The notes: generated from the letters alone by a model not told the origin. Shown: positions 10,132-21,455, counted from the stretch's first letter. The stretch: DNA of 64,000 nt from Perca fluviatilis (GCF_010015445.1 NC_053126.1:9268249-9332248), one strand, 5' to 3'. A program made the numbers and translations.

Positions 10132-10570
10132 GGTCTCGAGCACAATAATAAACAGCAGAATCTTCAGTCTTCAGACTGTTCATCTGCAGATACAGCTGCT
10201 CTCTGCTGTTGTCTCTGGAGATGGTAAACCGGCCTTGGACTGACTGAGAGTAGTATTTGGTGCTACCACCAGCATCAGTAGCAACCCACTCCAGTCCTTT
10301 TCCAGGAGCCTGTCTGATCCAGGCCATCCAGTTGCTACTGAATGACAATCCAGATGTTGTACAGGTCAATCTGTGGGATTCTCCAGGTCTTTTAATCGCT
10401 GGTTCTGATTCCGTCAGAGTCTGACCATCGACACCTGTCAAATAAAGAAAATAATCAGTTGCTTTTAATTTTGCTAATGTTTTAAAGACAACTTCAAATC
10501 GGGATCAGTGAAAATCTTCACCTGTCCAGCAGAGAGTTAAAAGCAGCAGTCCTGTCCTATAGTCCATCAT
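10132..10570 (-). CDS. IGHV: V6, IGHV family A, complete
   Basis: Leader exon 10522-10570 ([17 protein letters not shown]) and open V exon 10132-10434: [25 protein letters not shown]1 [26 protein letters not shown]2 [24 protein letters not shown] and YYCARDPQ. Both Cys and the FR2 Trp are present. RSS 10093-10131: CACAGTG, 23 bp, ACAAAAATC. Octamer variant ATGCAAAA at 10642-10649. Complete by every visible criterion, and the best reference for the broken A-family copies. Confidence 0.9.
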
Positions 10571-10641
10571 GTTAAACTGTGTGTCCACTGTTCTCTGTCC
10601 TCCTCTCTGCACTCAGATAAGTAGAGGTGAAGATATCTGAG

Positions 10642-10649
10642 TTTTGCAT
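10642..10649 (-). promoter_or_regulatory. V6 octamer variant ATGCAAAA
   Basis: One base from ATGCAAAT, about 70 bp before the leader ATG, within a block conserved above all A-family leaders (core GTGAAGATATCTGAG on the plus strand). Confidence 0.6.
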
Positions 10650-10654
10650 CGACT

Positions 10655-11150
10655 CCTCCTCACAGGGAGGAAACATCTGGACCGGAGATATTTAATGAAA
10701 CTGAGTCAGAGTCATCCCTCCAAGTCAGCTGTTTTAATTTGTGTAAAATGTTTATCAATAGTAACACCACAACCATATTTGTATTCTAATATACACAAAT
10801 GACATCTGACATTAACATGCACAGTTTAATTACATGTATTAAATTATGATTTATCTTGTTATCAAGGCACTGTTTCTCATTAGTCACTTTGAACATAATA
10901 GAAAACAAATGAGAGAATTCACAATAACATAAATAAACTACAGTTTTAGTCTGATCACTAAAATTAACAGAATAGTTCATGTTCCCAGGCTCAACTGAAT
11001 ATGAGAGAACACCAGAGCTGAAATAACACTTGTCTGAATGAAGCAGTCTTATTGAGACTTTGTTTCTCTGAATATGTTCATGATTTTGAACTGTTATTTA
11101 AATGTCATTTTTTGTGAATGTGAAAAGCTGAAAGCAAACTTTTGGCTTGT
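10655..11150. other. Intergenic, nothing recognised
   Basis: Spacer above V6, similar to the spacer above V1. No gene. Confidence 0.5.
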
Positions 11151-11190
11151 TGAGTTGTTGTACAGCGTTCCTCCTTCCTGTGTCACTGTG

Positions 11191-11262
11191 GCCATCGAGA
11201 ACAATAATAAACAGCAGAATCTTCAGTTTTCAGACTGTTCATCTGCAGATACAGCTGCTTTC
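11191..11262 (-). pseudogene. V7, truncated IGHV relic (3' end only)
   Basis: Only the FR3 end survives ([18 protein letters not shown] sequence to the heptamer). Heptamer CACAGTG at 11184-11190 with a 22-bp spacer and a degenerate nonamer, as in family F. The left remainder is replaced by TTCATAATGGGA..., a join also seen in V12, so both relics derive from one truncated ancestor. Confidence 0.7.
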
Positions 11263-12061
11263 ATAATGGGACGAGTTGTTGCTAAGATCCATGAACAGAC
11301 AAATTAAAACAATCTATCAAGTCAGAGGATATTTAAAAGTATCAAGTATCTGTATCTGTATCTGTCATTTCACTGAGTAGGCCTACTTGCATTCACAGAA
11401 CAAACCAAAAGTTGTTTCTTATCAGTCACAGTGCAATAAATAAAATCATGAATAAATATTTATGAGTAAAAAAACAGTCATATCTAAAATAGAGCTAAAA
11501 TCCAACATTCAGAGAGAACAATCAGTCTATTAAATAGGAAGCATCATAAGGTGAATTTCAGTGTCATCAACTTGACAGGTGACTAGCTGTCAAGGTGTTG
11601 GGGGGGTTGGATGTAGTGAGTGACTGTGTGAGGGGAGGGGACACAGTCCATTGATTATTTCTACTGCTTGTGGGAAGAAGCTGTTAATCATCCTGCTGGT
11701 CCTAAAGCTGATGTTGTAGGACCTGCAAAATTGGCAATGTTTTAAATTGTTAAATATCATCACTTCCTTTTCATGGATATACAAAGTGTTAATTTCAGGA
11801 TTTTGTGTGGATTTGGTTCTGTACAGAAAAATCATTTTCATGAGAAAAAAAAAAACAGTGTGTCCATTCTGAAAACAATGTGGAAGCTTTTATTTTTAAA
11901 TGTTGCCAAAATGTTGATTTATGTATGATCTTCATGCCGGTACTTGTGAAGACATGTGGACACAGTTTCACAACAATAATACAGAGAACTTATCAGCAGT
12001 TTGGCAAAAAGTGCTACTGAGACAAATGAATGTCAGTGGTGGTGGGAAAAAAGGAGGAAGT
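11263..12061. other. Intergenic with possible LINE fragment
   Basis: About 11600-11725 resembles the untranslated part of teleost LINEs (GGGAAGAAGCTGTTAATC...). The rest is AT-rich with no gene. The parallel region after V12 (19.62-20.01 kb) is partly homologous. Confidence 0.4.
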
Positions 12062-12081
12062 AGTTTTTGTATGACTCTCCT

Positions 12082-13323
12082 TAGGGCTGGGCGATATATC
12101 GATATAAACAAATATATCGATATATTTTTAAATGAGATATGGAATTAGACCATATCGCATATATCGATATAGTTCAAAAGTGATCCTTGCTCCCATAGAT
12201 ATGTCGCCGTGAGGTTCTAAACATACGTCAAAACCGCCGCCATCTTGGAACAGGGGGCCGAAGCATTCAGATCAACGCTAAAGATGCCGGACTTTTGTAC
12301 TGCTTAATTATGTTCGATAGAGGAAATGAAAAGAACAAACAGCATGGATAACATTTAACAGGTGACAATGTGTTTTATGATTATATATGGCGCCTTCGAC
12401 CAGCAATCTGAGCTCCGGCGGTAGCGGAGGCGGAGAGCCCCGTGTCGGGCCGCAGCGTCTCTTCCCCCGGGCAAAAACACAGCTCGCTTCGCGCTGCGCG
12501 TGCGGTCCCCGCTGATCCAGATCGGACTAGCCAAAGACAGAGTGGTGACCGGTAGGATCTTACACGTAGTCCAGGACGACCTGTATGTCGATATCGGTTG
12601 AAAGTTCCACTAAGTTTGCCGGCGCAGGCGGACGGAGAGAAGCTACAGCGGGGCGCAACCGTCTGCGGCTGCAGGATCTGGAGCTCAGTGCCCGTTAAAA
12701 TTACATGTAAACGCTTAAATACATACAGAAATAAATAGTGGAGGAATGAGCCTGGACATTTCAGTCTGTTTAAACCTCACCTTGAAGCAGAAACTCTTAG
12801 TTCAGAAGGGTGAAGTTTCCGTTTGGACTCAGATCTGTGAACCGATCATAATAAATTTCTTTGTTTTGTAGTCGATAGTTCATCTTAAGTTTATTTAAGT
12901 GGAAGCAGTATCAAGTGGAAGAATGGGACTATAACCTAGGCTTACAGGCATGAGGCATTACATTTTTAACAAAGTAGATTATATTAATATCAAAAGCTTA
13001 ATTGACCTTTGGAACGAAATCACAAATAGCCTATGGAGCTTTGATTTCAAAAAGTTACTCCTGTTATACAGTATTTAGGTTTACATTTTATTGTTATTTG
13101 AACAGCTGAGCATTTAATCATGAACCAGGTGAAGAAACCGGTTTATTATTTATTTGATTTTGCAACTGTTTCTATGAAACTACTTGTGACATGTCATATT
13201 TGATTTGGGCTTTGACTGAACATTTGCTCTCACCGCGAAAAAAATATCGGGATATATATCGTATATCGATATTCAGCCAAAATATATCGAGATATGACTT
13301 TTGGTCCATATCGCCCAGCCCTA
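12082..13323. mobile_element. hAT-type element inserted in the V8 RSS spacer
   Basis: 1242-bp element with ends TAGGGCTGGGCGATAT and its complement, flanked by an exact 8-bp duplication ACTCTCCT (12074-12081 and 13324-13331), the hAT signature. V13 has the corresponding uninterrupted site near 20030. Removing the element and one duplication restores a 23-bp spacer between the nonamer AGTTTTTGT (plus strand, 12062-12070) and heptamer at 13344-13350. It carries no transposase, but does carry an mrps28 retrocopy. Confidence 0.88.
12391..12870 (+). pseudogene. mrps28: mrps28 retrocopy inside the hAT element
   Basis: Plus-strand reading gives LDQQSELRR, then [50 protein letters not shown] and LRLQDLELS, matching the core of mitochondrial ribosomal protein S28 (SPLxQMGPAKDKLVIGRI...NDLYIDFGGKFHCVCRRP in mammals, recalled). 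In-frame TGA and TAA interrupt it after DIG and KFH; a later frameshift and a deletion remove the C-terminus. The 3'UTR with AATAAA at 12850-12855 matches the copy at 6905-7320. Coding runs without introns, suggesting an RNA-derived origin. Confidence 0.8.
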
Positions 13324-13350
13324 ACTCTCCTATTATCGTCTCTCACTGTG

Positions 13351-13620
13351 TCTCGTGCACAGTAATACACTGCCTGTGTCCTCGTTCTTCAGACTGTTCA
13401 TCTGCAGATAGATTTTACTGCTGGAGTCATCTCTAGAGATGGTGAATCTCCCCTGGACTGACTGGGAGTAATAGATAGGAGTACTAGCTTGCGTATATGC
13501 CATCCATTCCAGTCCTTTTCCAGGAGCCTGTCTGATCCGCCTTTAAGTGCTGCCCTGAATGTGAATCCAGATGTCAGTCACTGTGGCTGTTGAGTGCAAT
13601 AATAAACAGCAGAATCTTAA
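13351..13620 (-). pseudogene. V8, chimeric IGHV relic with transposon-split RSS
   Basis: 13351-13572 holds FR3 to FR1/CDR1 of an A-like V ([14 protein letters not shown], LEWMA, QAPGKG), then sequence jumps at about 13573 to a second heptamer (13579-13585) and the 3' end of another V (13586-13620). No leader or FR1. The heptamer at 13344-13350 is CACAGTG, but its nonamer lies 1.27 kb away beyond the hAT element. A dead recombinant of two V segments. Confidence 0.75.
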
Positions 13621-13624
13621 GTCA

Positions 13625-14020
13625 GTTCAGTTGGTATCAAGGCTCTGTTTCTCATTGGTCTCTGTGAGCAGAATGAGCAGCACATGAGATCATTCACAAT
13701 AATATAAATAATCGGACTAATTCTGATCACCAACATCTAGTATCATTTCTTACAACTGCTTTGTATTGAGCTCACTATGTCATACTATTATACCATTCAT
13801 GGTTAGTACTCATGAATAATACTTTGGCAATTTAGATAATGGTTTGACAGTTGATAGAACTATTTCTATTACTGTGGATGATGTAACATCATTATAAAAA
13901 TAAATATGTACTCATGAGTTTAAAATATATAGACATTTTATGTGGATATATCAAAGTGCTTTTCAGGCGGTGAAAAAAGTCAGATGTCATTAAGATCACA
14001 TTGTTGTTTGTTGTCTGTGG
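13625..14020. repeat. A-to-D flank, copy near 59.04-59.43 kb
   Basis: Sequence around CTCATTGGTCTCTGTGAGCA and the following AT-rich stretch also stands between V39 and V40. It marks a duplicated boundary between an A-type promoter and a D-type RSS. Confidence 0.6.
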
Positions 14021-14059
14021 AGGTTTTGTGCAGCTGCTCCACTGTCTTCAGTCACTGTG

Positions 14060-14498
14060 TCTTCGAGCGCAATAATAAACAGCAGAATCTTCAGTCTTCA
14101 GACTGTTCATCTGCAGATACACCTCTGCTTGTTTTTTCTCTGGAGACGGAAAACCGGCCTTGAACTGACTGAGAGTAGTAGATGTAGCTACTGCCACCGC
14201 TGATGTAAGTGATCCATTCCAGTCCTTTTCCAGGAGTCTGTCTGATCCAGCTCATAGCGAAGCTGCTGAATGTGAATCCAGATGTTGTACAGGTCAATCT
14301 GTGGGATTCTCCAGGTCTTTTAATCGCTGGTTCAGATTCTGTCAGAGTCTGACCATCAACACCTGTCAAGAGGATGAAAAGCATCGAGTGAAATAAGCGT
14401 GACACGCAAATAAAAGCTATGTTAAATTAAGATTAGTGAAAATCTTCACCTGCCCAGCAGAGAGTTAAAAGCAGCAGTCCTGTCCTATAGTCCATCAT
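14060..14498 (-). pseudogene. IGHV: V9, A-family body with a D-family RSS, frameshifted
   Basis: Leader exon 14450-14498 ([17 protein letters not shown]), V exon 14060-14362: [18 protein letters not shown]1 [26 protein letters not shown]2 ISGGSSY, then a frame loss in FR3 at 14117-14138. RSS 14021-14059 (CACAGTG, 23 bp, ACAAAACCT) and the 80 bp beyond it match family D (V5, V38, V40), not family A. The gene is therefore a chimera, joined in the last part of the exon. Octamer variant ATGCAAAA 14570-14577. Confidence 0.8.
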
Positions 14499-14577
14499 GT
14501 TAAACTGTGTGTCCACTGTTCTCTGTCCTCCTCTCTGCACTCAGATAAGTAGAGGTGAAGATATCTGAGTTTTGCAT

Positions 14578-16470
14578 TAACTCCTCCTTTTTGATTGAAC
14601 AGTGTTTTTGTTCAATCTTTCCCCAAAACATTTTCATGTTACGGCTTTCTGCTTAACGTAATTTGTTTTATTCTTACAATGAGAACAATCTTACCGTATA
14701 TTAGAATTCAGATTATATTTACATTTTTACGTTAATGTCCAGTGACGGTCTGACAATCTGTGCATTCTGGAAAAGTCCAGAACGGGCGGCCCAACCGACG
14801 GCCGTCGGCACAAAAAACAAAGTCAATTAAAGCGATATTAACAGCCAACAGCAGCGAGCGCAAATACCAATCCACTTATATGCTACGTGTAAACATAAAA
14901 CTGAAGAAGAAGAGTAGACCTACATCATTAGACGTGAGTTAATTGTGCCAGGAGCAGGAAACATTGTAGGCTGCCTTTTCCCATTGTTAGCGAATTGCAT
15001 AGTCAGCTCAACATGTACATCATGATCATGAAAAATGATCGTGCCATTTAGTGCTGTCAAACTTAACGTGTTTAATCATTTTTGTTAGGTTAATTTGAAA
15101 CATTAAACGCGGTTAATAGAATCAACGGTTGACCGGGCTTTCACATGGTTGTATATGAGAGGTTGTAGTGAGCTCACTTTTGCTGCTAGGATGAAGATTA
15201 TGGTATTAAATTAAACGGGAAAACATCAGGCATGCATTTGGTACCACTCTAAACGTGCTAACAAACAGGGAAGGGGCTAAATAATTCACCAAATGTAACC
15301 AAAAGTTTAACCAAAACATCCTAGCTTGCACTTTCTGTCTGTCTTCCATCAGAGTGCAGTTTTTCCTTGTCTTTCATTTTTGCGTTTACTATTGTGGAAC
15401 TGGCAAAGAGATGGTGGTTGGTTGTGAAAGCTTCACAGACAACATTGATAGGGCCTAGTCATTTTCAGCATTTCACAGCCTTAATATGAATCAAAAGTGT
15501 TAAATAACTTTGAGAAAACACAAAGCAACACATGTTATATATATTTATATTTGAATAGTTATAGTATATAGTAACTAACACTGTCAGTGTAGTTTTGGTA
15601 TAGACCTAAAACTACACTAATCTAATCCCCATGTTCAGGTACAGCAAGAAGCCTACTTTATCTCTGAAAGTGTTGTCATTAATACTGTATACTGTTTTAT
15701 ATTTACAAGTTTGTGTAATTTGGGGTTTCTGTAGCCAGTGACATTTCATTATTTGTATTTTATTTTCAATGCAGATGTAGCCTAATGGCATTGAAGGCTG
15801 AGGCTTCATTAATAAACACAACCCCAGTTATCATCATTGGTTTTGAGATGTTACTTGCTGTGAATACCTTGTCTGATAGGCAGTATTGTGGCATAGTATC
15901 TTCCTGGCTAGTGTCTGTCGCGGTAACGGTTACGGGCGGAATGGCCGGATGATGGGCCTATTTGGGAGAAAGTCCAGGGCTGTTTTTAGCCCCAGTCCGT
16001 CCCTGGTAATGTCATTATTATCCATGTTTTACTGTAAGTCACTGTAACATTTGAACACATTTATTTAATTAGTTAATTGCAACTTACAAATAATGTAATA
16101 GTGTTACTGTTTATATATAAAAGTTATCAAGATAATTATCATTACAAAAATGTTTTTTATTTTATTTTAGATCGCCAAACACTATCTTATGTCTCCTTTT
16201 TTCCAATTTGAAATTTTGAGTCCTGATAATAAGATCAGGGTTTCATGCATTTGTTCCAGGAAAACTCTTACATCCAACACGTTTCAGTTGTGTGCATTTA
16301 ACAATGTAAACATGTAATTCAGTTTTTGTTGTGGGAGAAAAGACAATGATCAGTGATTGAAACCCCAAATTATTTAAAGTCAAGCAAGAGTGCAGGCTGT
16401 GTGCTGGTGTTGAAACCATTAGGGGTCCTCCTCTGGGGGTTTGCTTCATGTTACACGTTGTTCAGGCTCT
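14578..16470. repeat. A-to-B spacer, copy 1 (interrupted)
   Basis: Non-coding spacer also present at 28543-29205, 34161-34820 and 38936-39570. Here it is split by a hAT-like insertion at 14740-16005. Confidence 0.7.
14740..16005. mobile_element. hAT-like element, 1.27 kb
   Basis: Ends CAGTGACGGTCTG and, reversed, CAGGGACGGACTGG. Flanked by TAATGTC at 14733-14739 and 16007-16013 (8 bp with one mismatch). The spacers near 28700 and 34320 read through this site uninterrupted. No transposase domain is recognised. A TIR-like stretch at about 15051-15140 suggests another old fragment nested inside. Confidence 0.75.
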
Positions 16471-16512
16471 GAGGGTTTTTGTTCAGGTCTACTGATGGTT
16501 TGTGTTACTGTG

Positions 16513-16942
16513 GCTCTCTGGCACAGTAATACACAGCAGTGTCTTCAGGCTGCACATTCTGTCCATTTAGAGTCACTGTGTTGCTGGAAGTCTCTAAGTC
16601 GATAATGAACTTGTTCTTCAGGGAATCTTTGTAGTATGAATCTCCGAGTATATTTCCATCCAATCCACTCCAGTCCTTTCCCCTGCAGGCTGTCTGATCC
16701 AAGCTGTGTAGTAGCTGCTGAGAGAATAAGAGACCTGACAGGTGATGGTCAGACGTTGACCTGGCTGCACAGTCACAGAGGCTGGCTGGGTCAACTGTTC
16801 ACACTTCACACCTGTTAAACAAGAAAATGTTTTGTAACAAATGATCAAGTTATAATGCAAAAGAAGAACTGTTGACTTTAACAAATCCAGAGAGACTCAC
16901 ATCCAGCTGCCAACAGCAGCAGCAGAGCTCCGGAGAGAACAT
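16513..16942 (-). pseudogene. IGHV: V10, IGHV family B, multiple frameshifts
   Basis: V exon 16513-16811 with CEQLTQPASVTVQPGQ, LTITCQVSYSLSSYYTAWIRQPAG and FR3 to YYCAREPQ. Extra bases at about 16646 (CDR2) and in the C run 16678-16683 (FR2) break the frame. The leader exon 16901-16942 is 2 bp longer than in V3 and also out of frame. RSS 16474-16512: CACAGTA, 23 bp, ACAAAAACC. Octamer ATGCAAAC 17032-17039; the TATA box of other B promoters is damaged here. Confidence 0.85.
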
Positions 16943-17046
16943 GGTTTATGTTGAAACTGACGTGGCTGTGAAATCCACTGACAGCCTGATGTGATGTTTT
17001 TTAACGCTGAGGAAACAAGGAAGGTCACTGAGTTTGCATAAAATCA

Positions 17047-18000
17047 AACATATGAAGCATTAGTGTTGGTCTCACTGGAGTCAATAGAAGAGTTTGTTCA
17101 GTGTTATTATATCTGCAGAATGAAAATATGCATGTAATTTTTGATTCATTCATATCTAGGTACAGATAACTTTATTGCATTAAACTGTCAATATTTTCTC
17201 CATCTATTTTCTAGCTATCATGTGTGTTAATACACAACAATAAGTACGAACGACTATATATTATTCTATTGTCAAACATTAATAATCTTTTTTATATAAA
17301 ATTGTTATCTCCATACACGATACAAGTAAATTCACTTAACAATAACGTTAAATCACTCATCTCTCATCACTCATCTCCACTTTCAGCTGTTTTCTCTTTA
17401 ATATAATTATTATTATTATAATAAACTTTAATAATTTTAAGGAAATTACAGTTATGGAAAGAGTGACATATTCTTATTTACCTATTGATTTTATTACAGA
17501 GCAATATGAATAATTTCAGAGTTTGAGTATCAATCATTTAATATCAATGAGAACAGCAGATCTGAGTTTCTCCTTTTAGTAACAGAGGAGAGAAAAACTA
17601 GACACTGACCGGGGCTCTAGTGAGTGATTTTATAAAAGAAACATTATTTTTCATTCTCGTAGATTCCACATCGTATCATTTACAGACAGGATTGTGTCTT
17701 ACTTTGTAGAAATGTAAAGTATTTGTAGAAGTTTAATTTCAGCAACCAGATTGTTGGGCTGTCTTTGGACCTTGTATCAAGGAGTGATCTTTATTGTGTT
17801 TTTAATGTGTTTTCAAGTGTGTGTATAATGCAGGGAGGATTATTAATTTATAATAAAAACATATATGAAAATAAAATTACAGAATATAAAAGAACTTAAC
17901 AACCTCAAATCAAAAATGTAATATTAAATGTTTAAATATATACATTTTATGAAAAATATTTCAAACTTTTGCACTACCAGCCTGAAAGAATGAGTACTGT
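17047..18000. repeat. B-to-A spacer, copy 2
   Basis: Non-coding duplicate of 2943-3649 plus 4296-4517, uninterrupted. It shows the empty site of the solo LTR at 17775. Confidence 0.7.
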
Positions 18001-18001
18001 A

Positions 18002-18040
18002 GGATTTTGTACAGCTGCTCAACCAACTCCAGTCACTGTG
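18002..18040 (-). promoter_or_regulatory. V11 23-RSS
   Basis: CACAGTG 18034-18040, 23-bp spacer, ACAAAATCC 18002-18010 on the minus strand. Confidence 0.85.
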
Positions 18041-18520
18041 GGTCTCGAGCACAATAATAAACAGCAGAATCTTCAGTCTTCAGACTTTTCATCTGCAGAT
18101 ACAGCTGCTCTCTGCTGTTGTCTCTGGAGATGGTAAACCGGCCTTGGACTGACTGAGAGTAGTATTTGCTACTACCATCAGTATTAGTATAAGCAATCCA
18201 CTCCAGTCCTTTTCCAGGAGCCTGTCTGATCCAGGCCATCCAGCTGCTACTGAATGACAATCCAGATGTTGTACAAGTCAATCTATGGGATTCTCCAGGT
18301 CTTTTAATCGCTGGTTCAGATTCTGTCAGAGTCTGACCATCAACACCTGTCAAACAAAAACGATAAGCATGTCATGCATTACCTTGGTACAAAGATCAGA
18401 GAAAATCTTCATGTGAAATATGTCAGTAATACAAATGGGAATATCAAATCAACATCAGTGAAAATCTTCACCTGCCCAGCAGAGAGTTAAAAGCAGCAGT
18501 CCTGTCCTATAGTCCATCAT
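18041..18520 (-). CDS. IGHV: V11, IGHV family A, complete
   Basis: Leader exon 18472-18520 ([17 protein letters not shown]), V exon 18041-18346, open: [25 protein letters not shown]1 [26 protein letters not shown]2 YTNTDGSS (one codon longer than V6), [28 protein letters not shown] 18002-18040: CACAGTG, 23 bp, ACAAAATCC. Octamer variant ATGCAAAA 18592-18599. Complete in all visible parts. Confidence 0.9.
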
Positions 18521-18599
18521 GTTAAACTGTGTGTCCACTGTTCTCTGTCCTCCTCTCTGCACTCAGATAAGTAGAGGTGAAGATATCTGAGTTTTGCAT

Positions 18600-19518
18600 T
18601 GACTCCTCCTCACAGGGAGGAAACATCTGGACTGGAATATAAAATCTTCTTTGATGAAACTAGAATAGATTTTCATCGACTAGGAAGTGTCCACATTAGT
18701 TATAAATGCTATTTTAAAATGAGTAACTAGGTTATCAACTTTACCACAACAATAATAAAAGCATAATTCATATCATCTGATTGACTGAAGCAGTGGTGCC
18801 CATCACACCTGGATGTGGCATTGTGATGGTTTATGGTCATTTCAGGGCAGAAAAGTTTGTAAAAGATTATTATATGGAGGAGAACATCAATATCTGGATC
18901 ATTAGGCGCGGAAAACATTTAAATAAAAACAATCTGCTTACTTCCCTATCTTTGTTCCTGTATATGGACATCACTGGGATACGTGTTAAAGCCAGTCCTT
19001 GTCTGCCCTCTAGAGTTTTAAAACAGGAATGGTAGCTACTTTTAAACAGAGAAAGATTACTCACTTATGAAACCCAAAGAAATGTTTGTTATTGAAGATC
19101 TGTGCTTGTTCCATGCTTACCTTCGTTCCACCCAATGCATGCTGGGATACTCTCAAGCACCAACATGACAGTGAATGAGAAGCAGAAGATGCATTATTGT
19201 AACTGATGTTTAGAAGACTAGAATGATTAAAAATACTTTATTTTTCGTCATTACAGCTCAGAATGTTTTTTGTCCTTTATATATTTGAAAACCAAACAAA
19301 TGTATTTCCATTTATATCAGTTGTTGTCAAAAATCATTCCACCCATCATTTGTTTCTAACTTATTTCATACATTACATTCATTTTGCACCTTATGAAGGA
19401 GTAAATTCTGAAGCATCAAAAGGTGTGAACATTTACTATCAACTTATAAAGGTTAACCTTCAAAGATTAAGAATGTGAGACAGTTGTACTCTATAAGTCC
19501 AGTAAGAATGAGTACTGT
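18600..19518. other. Intergenic, nothing recognised
   Basis: No V relic, RSS or transposon end is recognised. Short open frames at 18.78-19.06 kb show no domain. Confidence 0.45.
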
Positions 19519-19558
19519 AGGATTTTGTACAGCTGCTCAAACAACTCCAGTCTCTCTG

Positions 19559-19610
19559 GCTCTCGAGCACAATAACAAACAGCAACTTTAATCTTCAGAC
19601 TTTTCCGATC
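19559..19610 (-). pseudogene. V12, tiny IGHV relic
   Basis: Degenerate FR3 end next to a ruined heptamer (CAGAGAG at 19552-19558) and a still visible ACAAAATC-type nonamer. The join to TTCATAATGGGA is shared with V7. Confidence 0.65.
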
Positions 19611-20055
19611 CAGCTTCTTTCATAATGGGAAGAGTTTTTGCTAAGATTTGTATAAATCTGACATACAGTATTAAAACAATCTGTCAAGTCAGAGTATATT
19701 TTAAAAATGACAGAGAAAAAATCTACATGTTTCCTTTTTATGGCTGCAAAATGATTTCATTCCAGGATGTTGTGTAAATTTGGTATGAATAAAAAATCAT
19801 TTCTAAAAAAAGAACTTGTGTACAATCTGAAAATCATGTGGAAGCTTTTTAATTTTAAATGTTACCAAAGTGTTGATTTTTTGTAGGATCTTCGTACAGG
19901 TACTTGAAGTAGACACAGTTTCACCACATTAATAGATAGAAGTTGTCGAGATGTATGGCAAAACAAGTGATACTGAGTCAACTGAATGTTCCCAGTTCTG
20001 ATTGTAAATAGAGGTAGTTTTCGTATGACGTCTCCTATTATCGTCTCTCACTGTG

Positions 20056-20494
20056 TCTCGGGCACAGTAATACACTGCTGTGTCCTCGGTCTTCAGACTG
20101 TTCATCTGCAGATAGAGTTTACTGCTGAAGTCATCTCTGGAGATGGTGAATCTCCCTGGACTGACTGGGAGTAATAGATAGGAGTACTAGATGTGCCCTA
20201 TATATCGATCCACTCCGGTCCATTTCCAGGAGCCTGTCTGATCCAGCTCATAGCGTAGCTGCTGAGTGTGAATCCAGATGTTGTACAGGTCAATCTGTGG
20301 GATTCTCCAGGTCTTTTAATCGCTGGTTCAGATTCTGTCAGAGTCTGACCATCAACACCTGTCAAGAGGATAAAAAACATCAAGTGAAATAATCTGATGA
20401 CATGAATAAAAGCTATGTTAAATTAAGATCAGTGAAAATCTTCACCTGCCCAGCGCAGAGTTAAAAGCAGCAGTCCTGTCCTATAGTCCATCAT
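20056..20494 (-). pseudogene. IGHV: V13, IGHV family A, nonsense in CDR2
   Basis: Leader exon 20446-20494; V exon 20056-20358 with [31 protein letters not shown], then a TAG stop at 20198-20200 (IDI-stop) and a lost base in FR3. Its 3' half and downstream flank match V8, while its 5' half, leader and promoter match V9, so it looks like the deletion product of a V8-V9-type pair. Heptamer CACAGTG 20049-20055; the spacer is 24 bp and the nonamer weak. Octamer variant ATGCAAAA 20566-20573. It preserves the pre-insertion site of the hAT in V8. Confidence 0.8.
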
Positions 20495-21087
20495 GTTAAA
20501 CTGTGTGTCCACTGTTCTCTGTCCTCCTCTCTGCACTCAGATAAGTAGAGGTGAAGATATCTGAGTTTTGCATTGACTCCTCCTTTTTGGCTTTCTCCTA
20601 ACTGTATTTTGTGTTTGCGAATCATCTCACTGTATCTCTTACCATTTTGACTTTGTTTCACATTTTCAACCTGATGTTACTAGTCCTTTTTTTACTGTAA
20701 GTCACTTTGTAACATTTGAGCATTCCATTATGGAATAATGTAATATGAATAATATAAATTGGTTTAAGTTCATGTAGAAGGTAAATCACCTCATCGGCTT
20801 GAGATAAGTAAACAACATCTCATGTCTCCTAAAGTCATTTTTTATCAAATTGCTGTTTTTCATGTAAATAAAGATTATGTACAATATTATTGGACCAAAC
20901 ATCGATTTTTAAACTAGTAAAATTTAGAGCAAAAAATTCAACTTTTGAAAAAAAAAAATTCAGCTGCATTTATTTTTTATTATTTAAATAAGGTAAATTA
21001 AACAATTTCTAAAAGTGTAATTCAGTCTGTCTTGTGGGAGTACAGACAATGATGTATCAGTGATTGAAACCTCCAAGTATTTAAACT

Positions 21088-21455
21088 AGGGCTGTCAAAA
21101 TTAACACCATAATAAAAGTTAGCATAAACGCTTTTAACACCACGTGGTGTTAAAAGCGCTTAAGTCTTTATTATGGTGTTAATTTTTTATTATAGTTGTT
21201 TTTGATGTAGGATTAATGCATGCACGTTTTGTGATTTGGGCCTCGGACGCTCTTTAGTTTTGGGGAAACCAGGAAGTGATGTACAATAATGTTGTGGGTA
21301 GCTAGCAGAAACAACCCTTGAGCAGAAATGGATAAAGAAAAGAGTTTTGAATGGCAAGTTCAGATTCAAAGCCCTTCCAGATGCTTCTCTTGACAAGACT
21401 AGGGGTAGTGGTGGAATTGTGGAAATTGGTTCTCTGACAAACACATTTTACATTG
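21088..21455 (+). mobile_element. Truncated hAT-like fragment with ZBED-type N-terminus (copy 1)
   Basis: Starts AGGGCTGTCAAAATTAAC, a teleost hAT end type. The plus strand at 21328-21420 reads MDKEKSFEW and, in a shifted frame, FKALPDASLDK, resembling the start of ZBED1-like hAT proteins (recalled). Copies at about 45327-45605 and 63694-64000. The copy ends before any zinc-finger cysteines. Confidence 0.55.

Noticed and set aside
18781..19064. Overlapping 60-85 codon frames on both strands
   Set aside because: No recognisable domain and no paralogous support.
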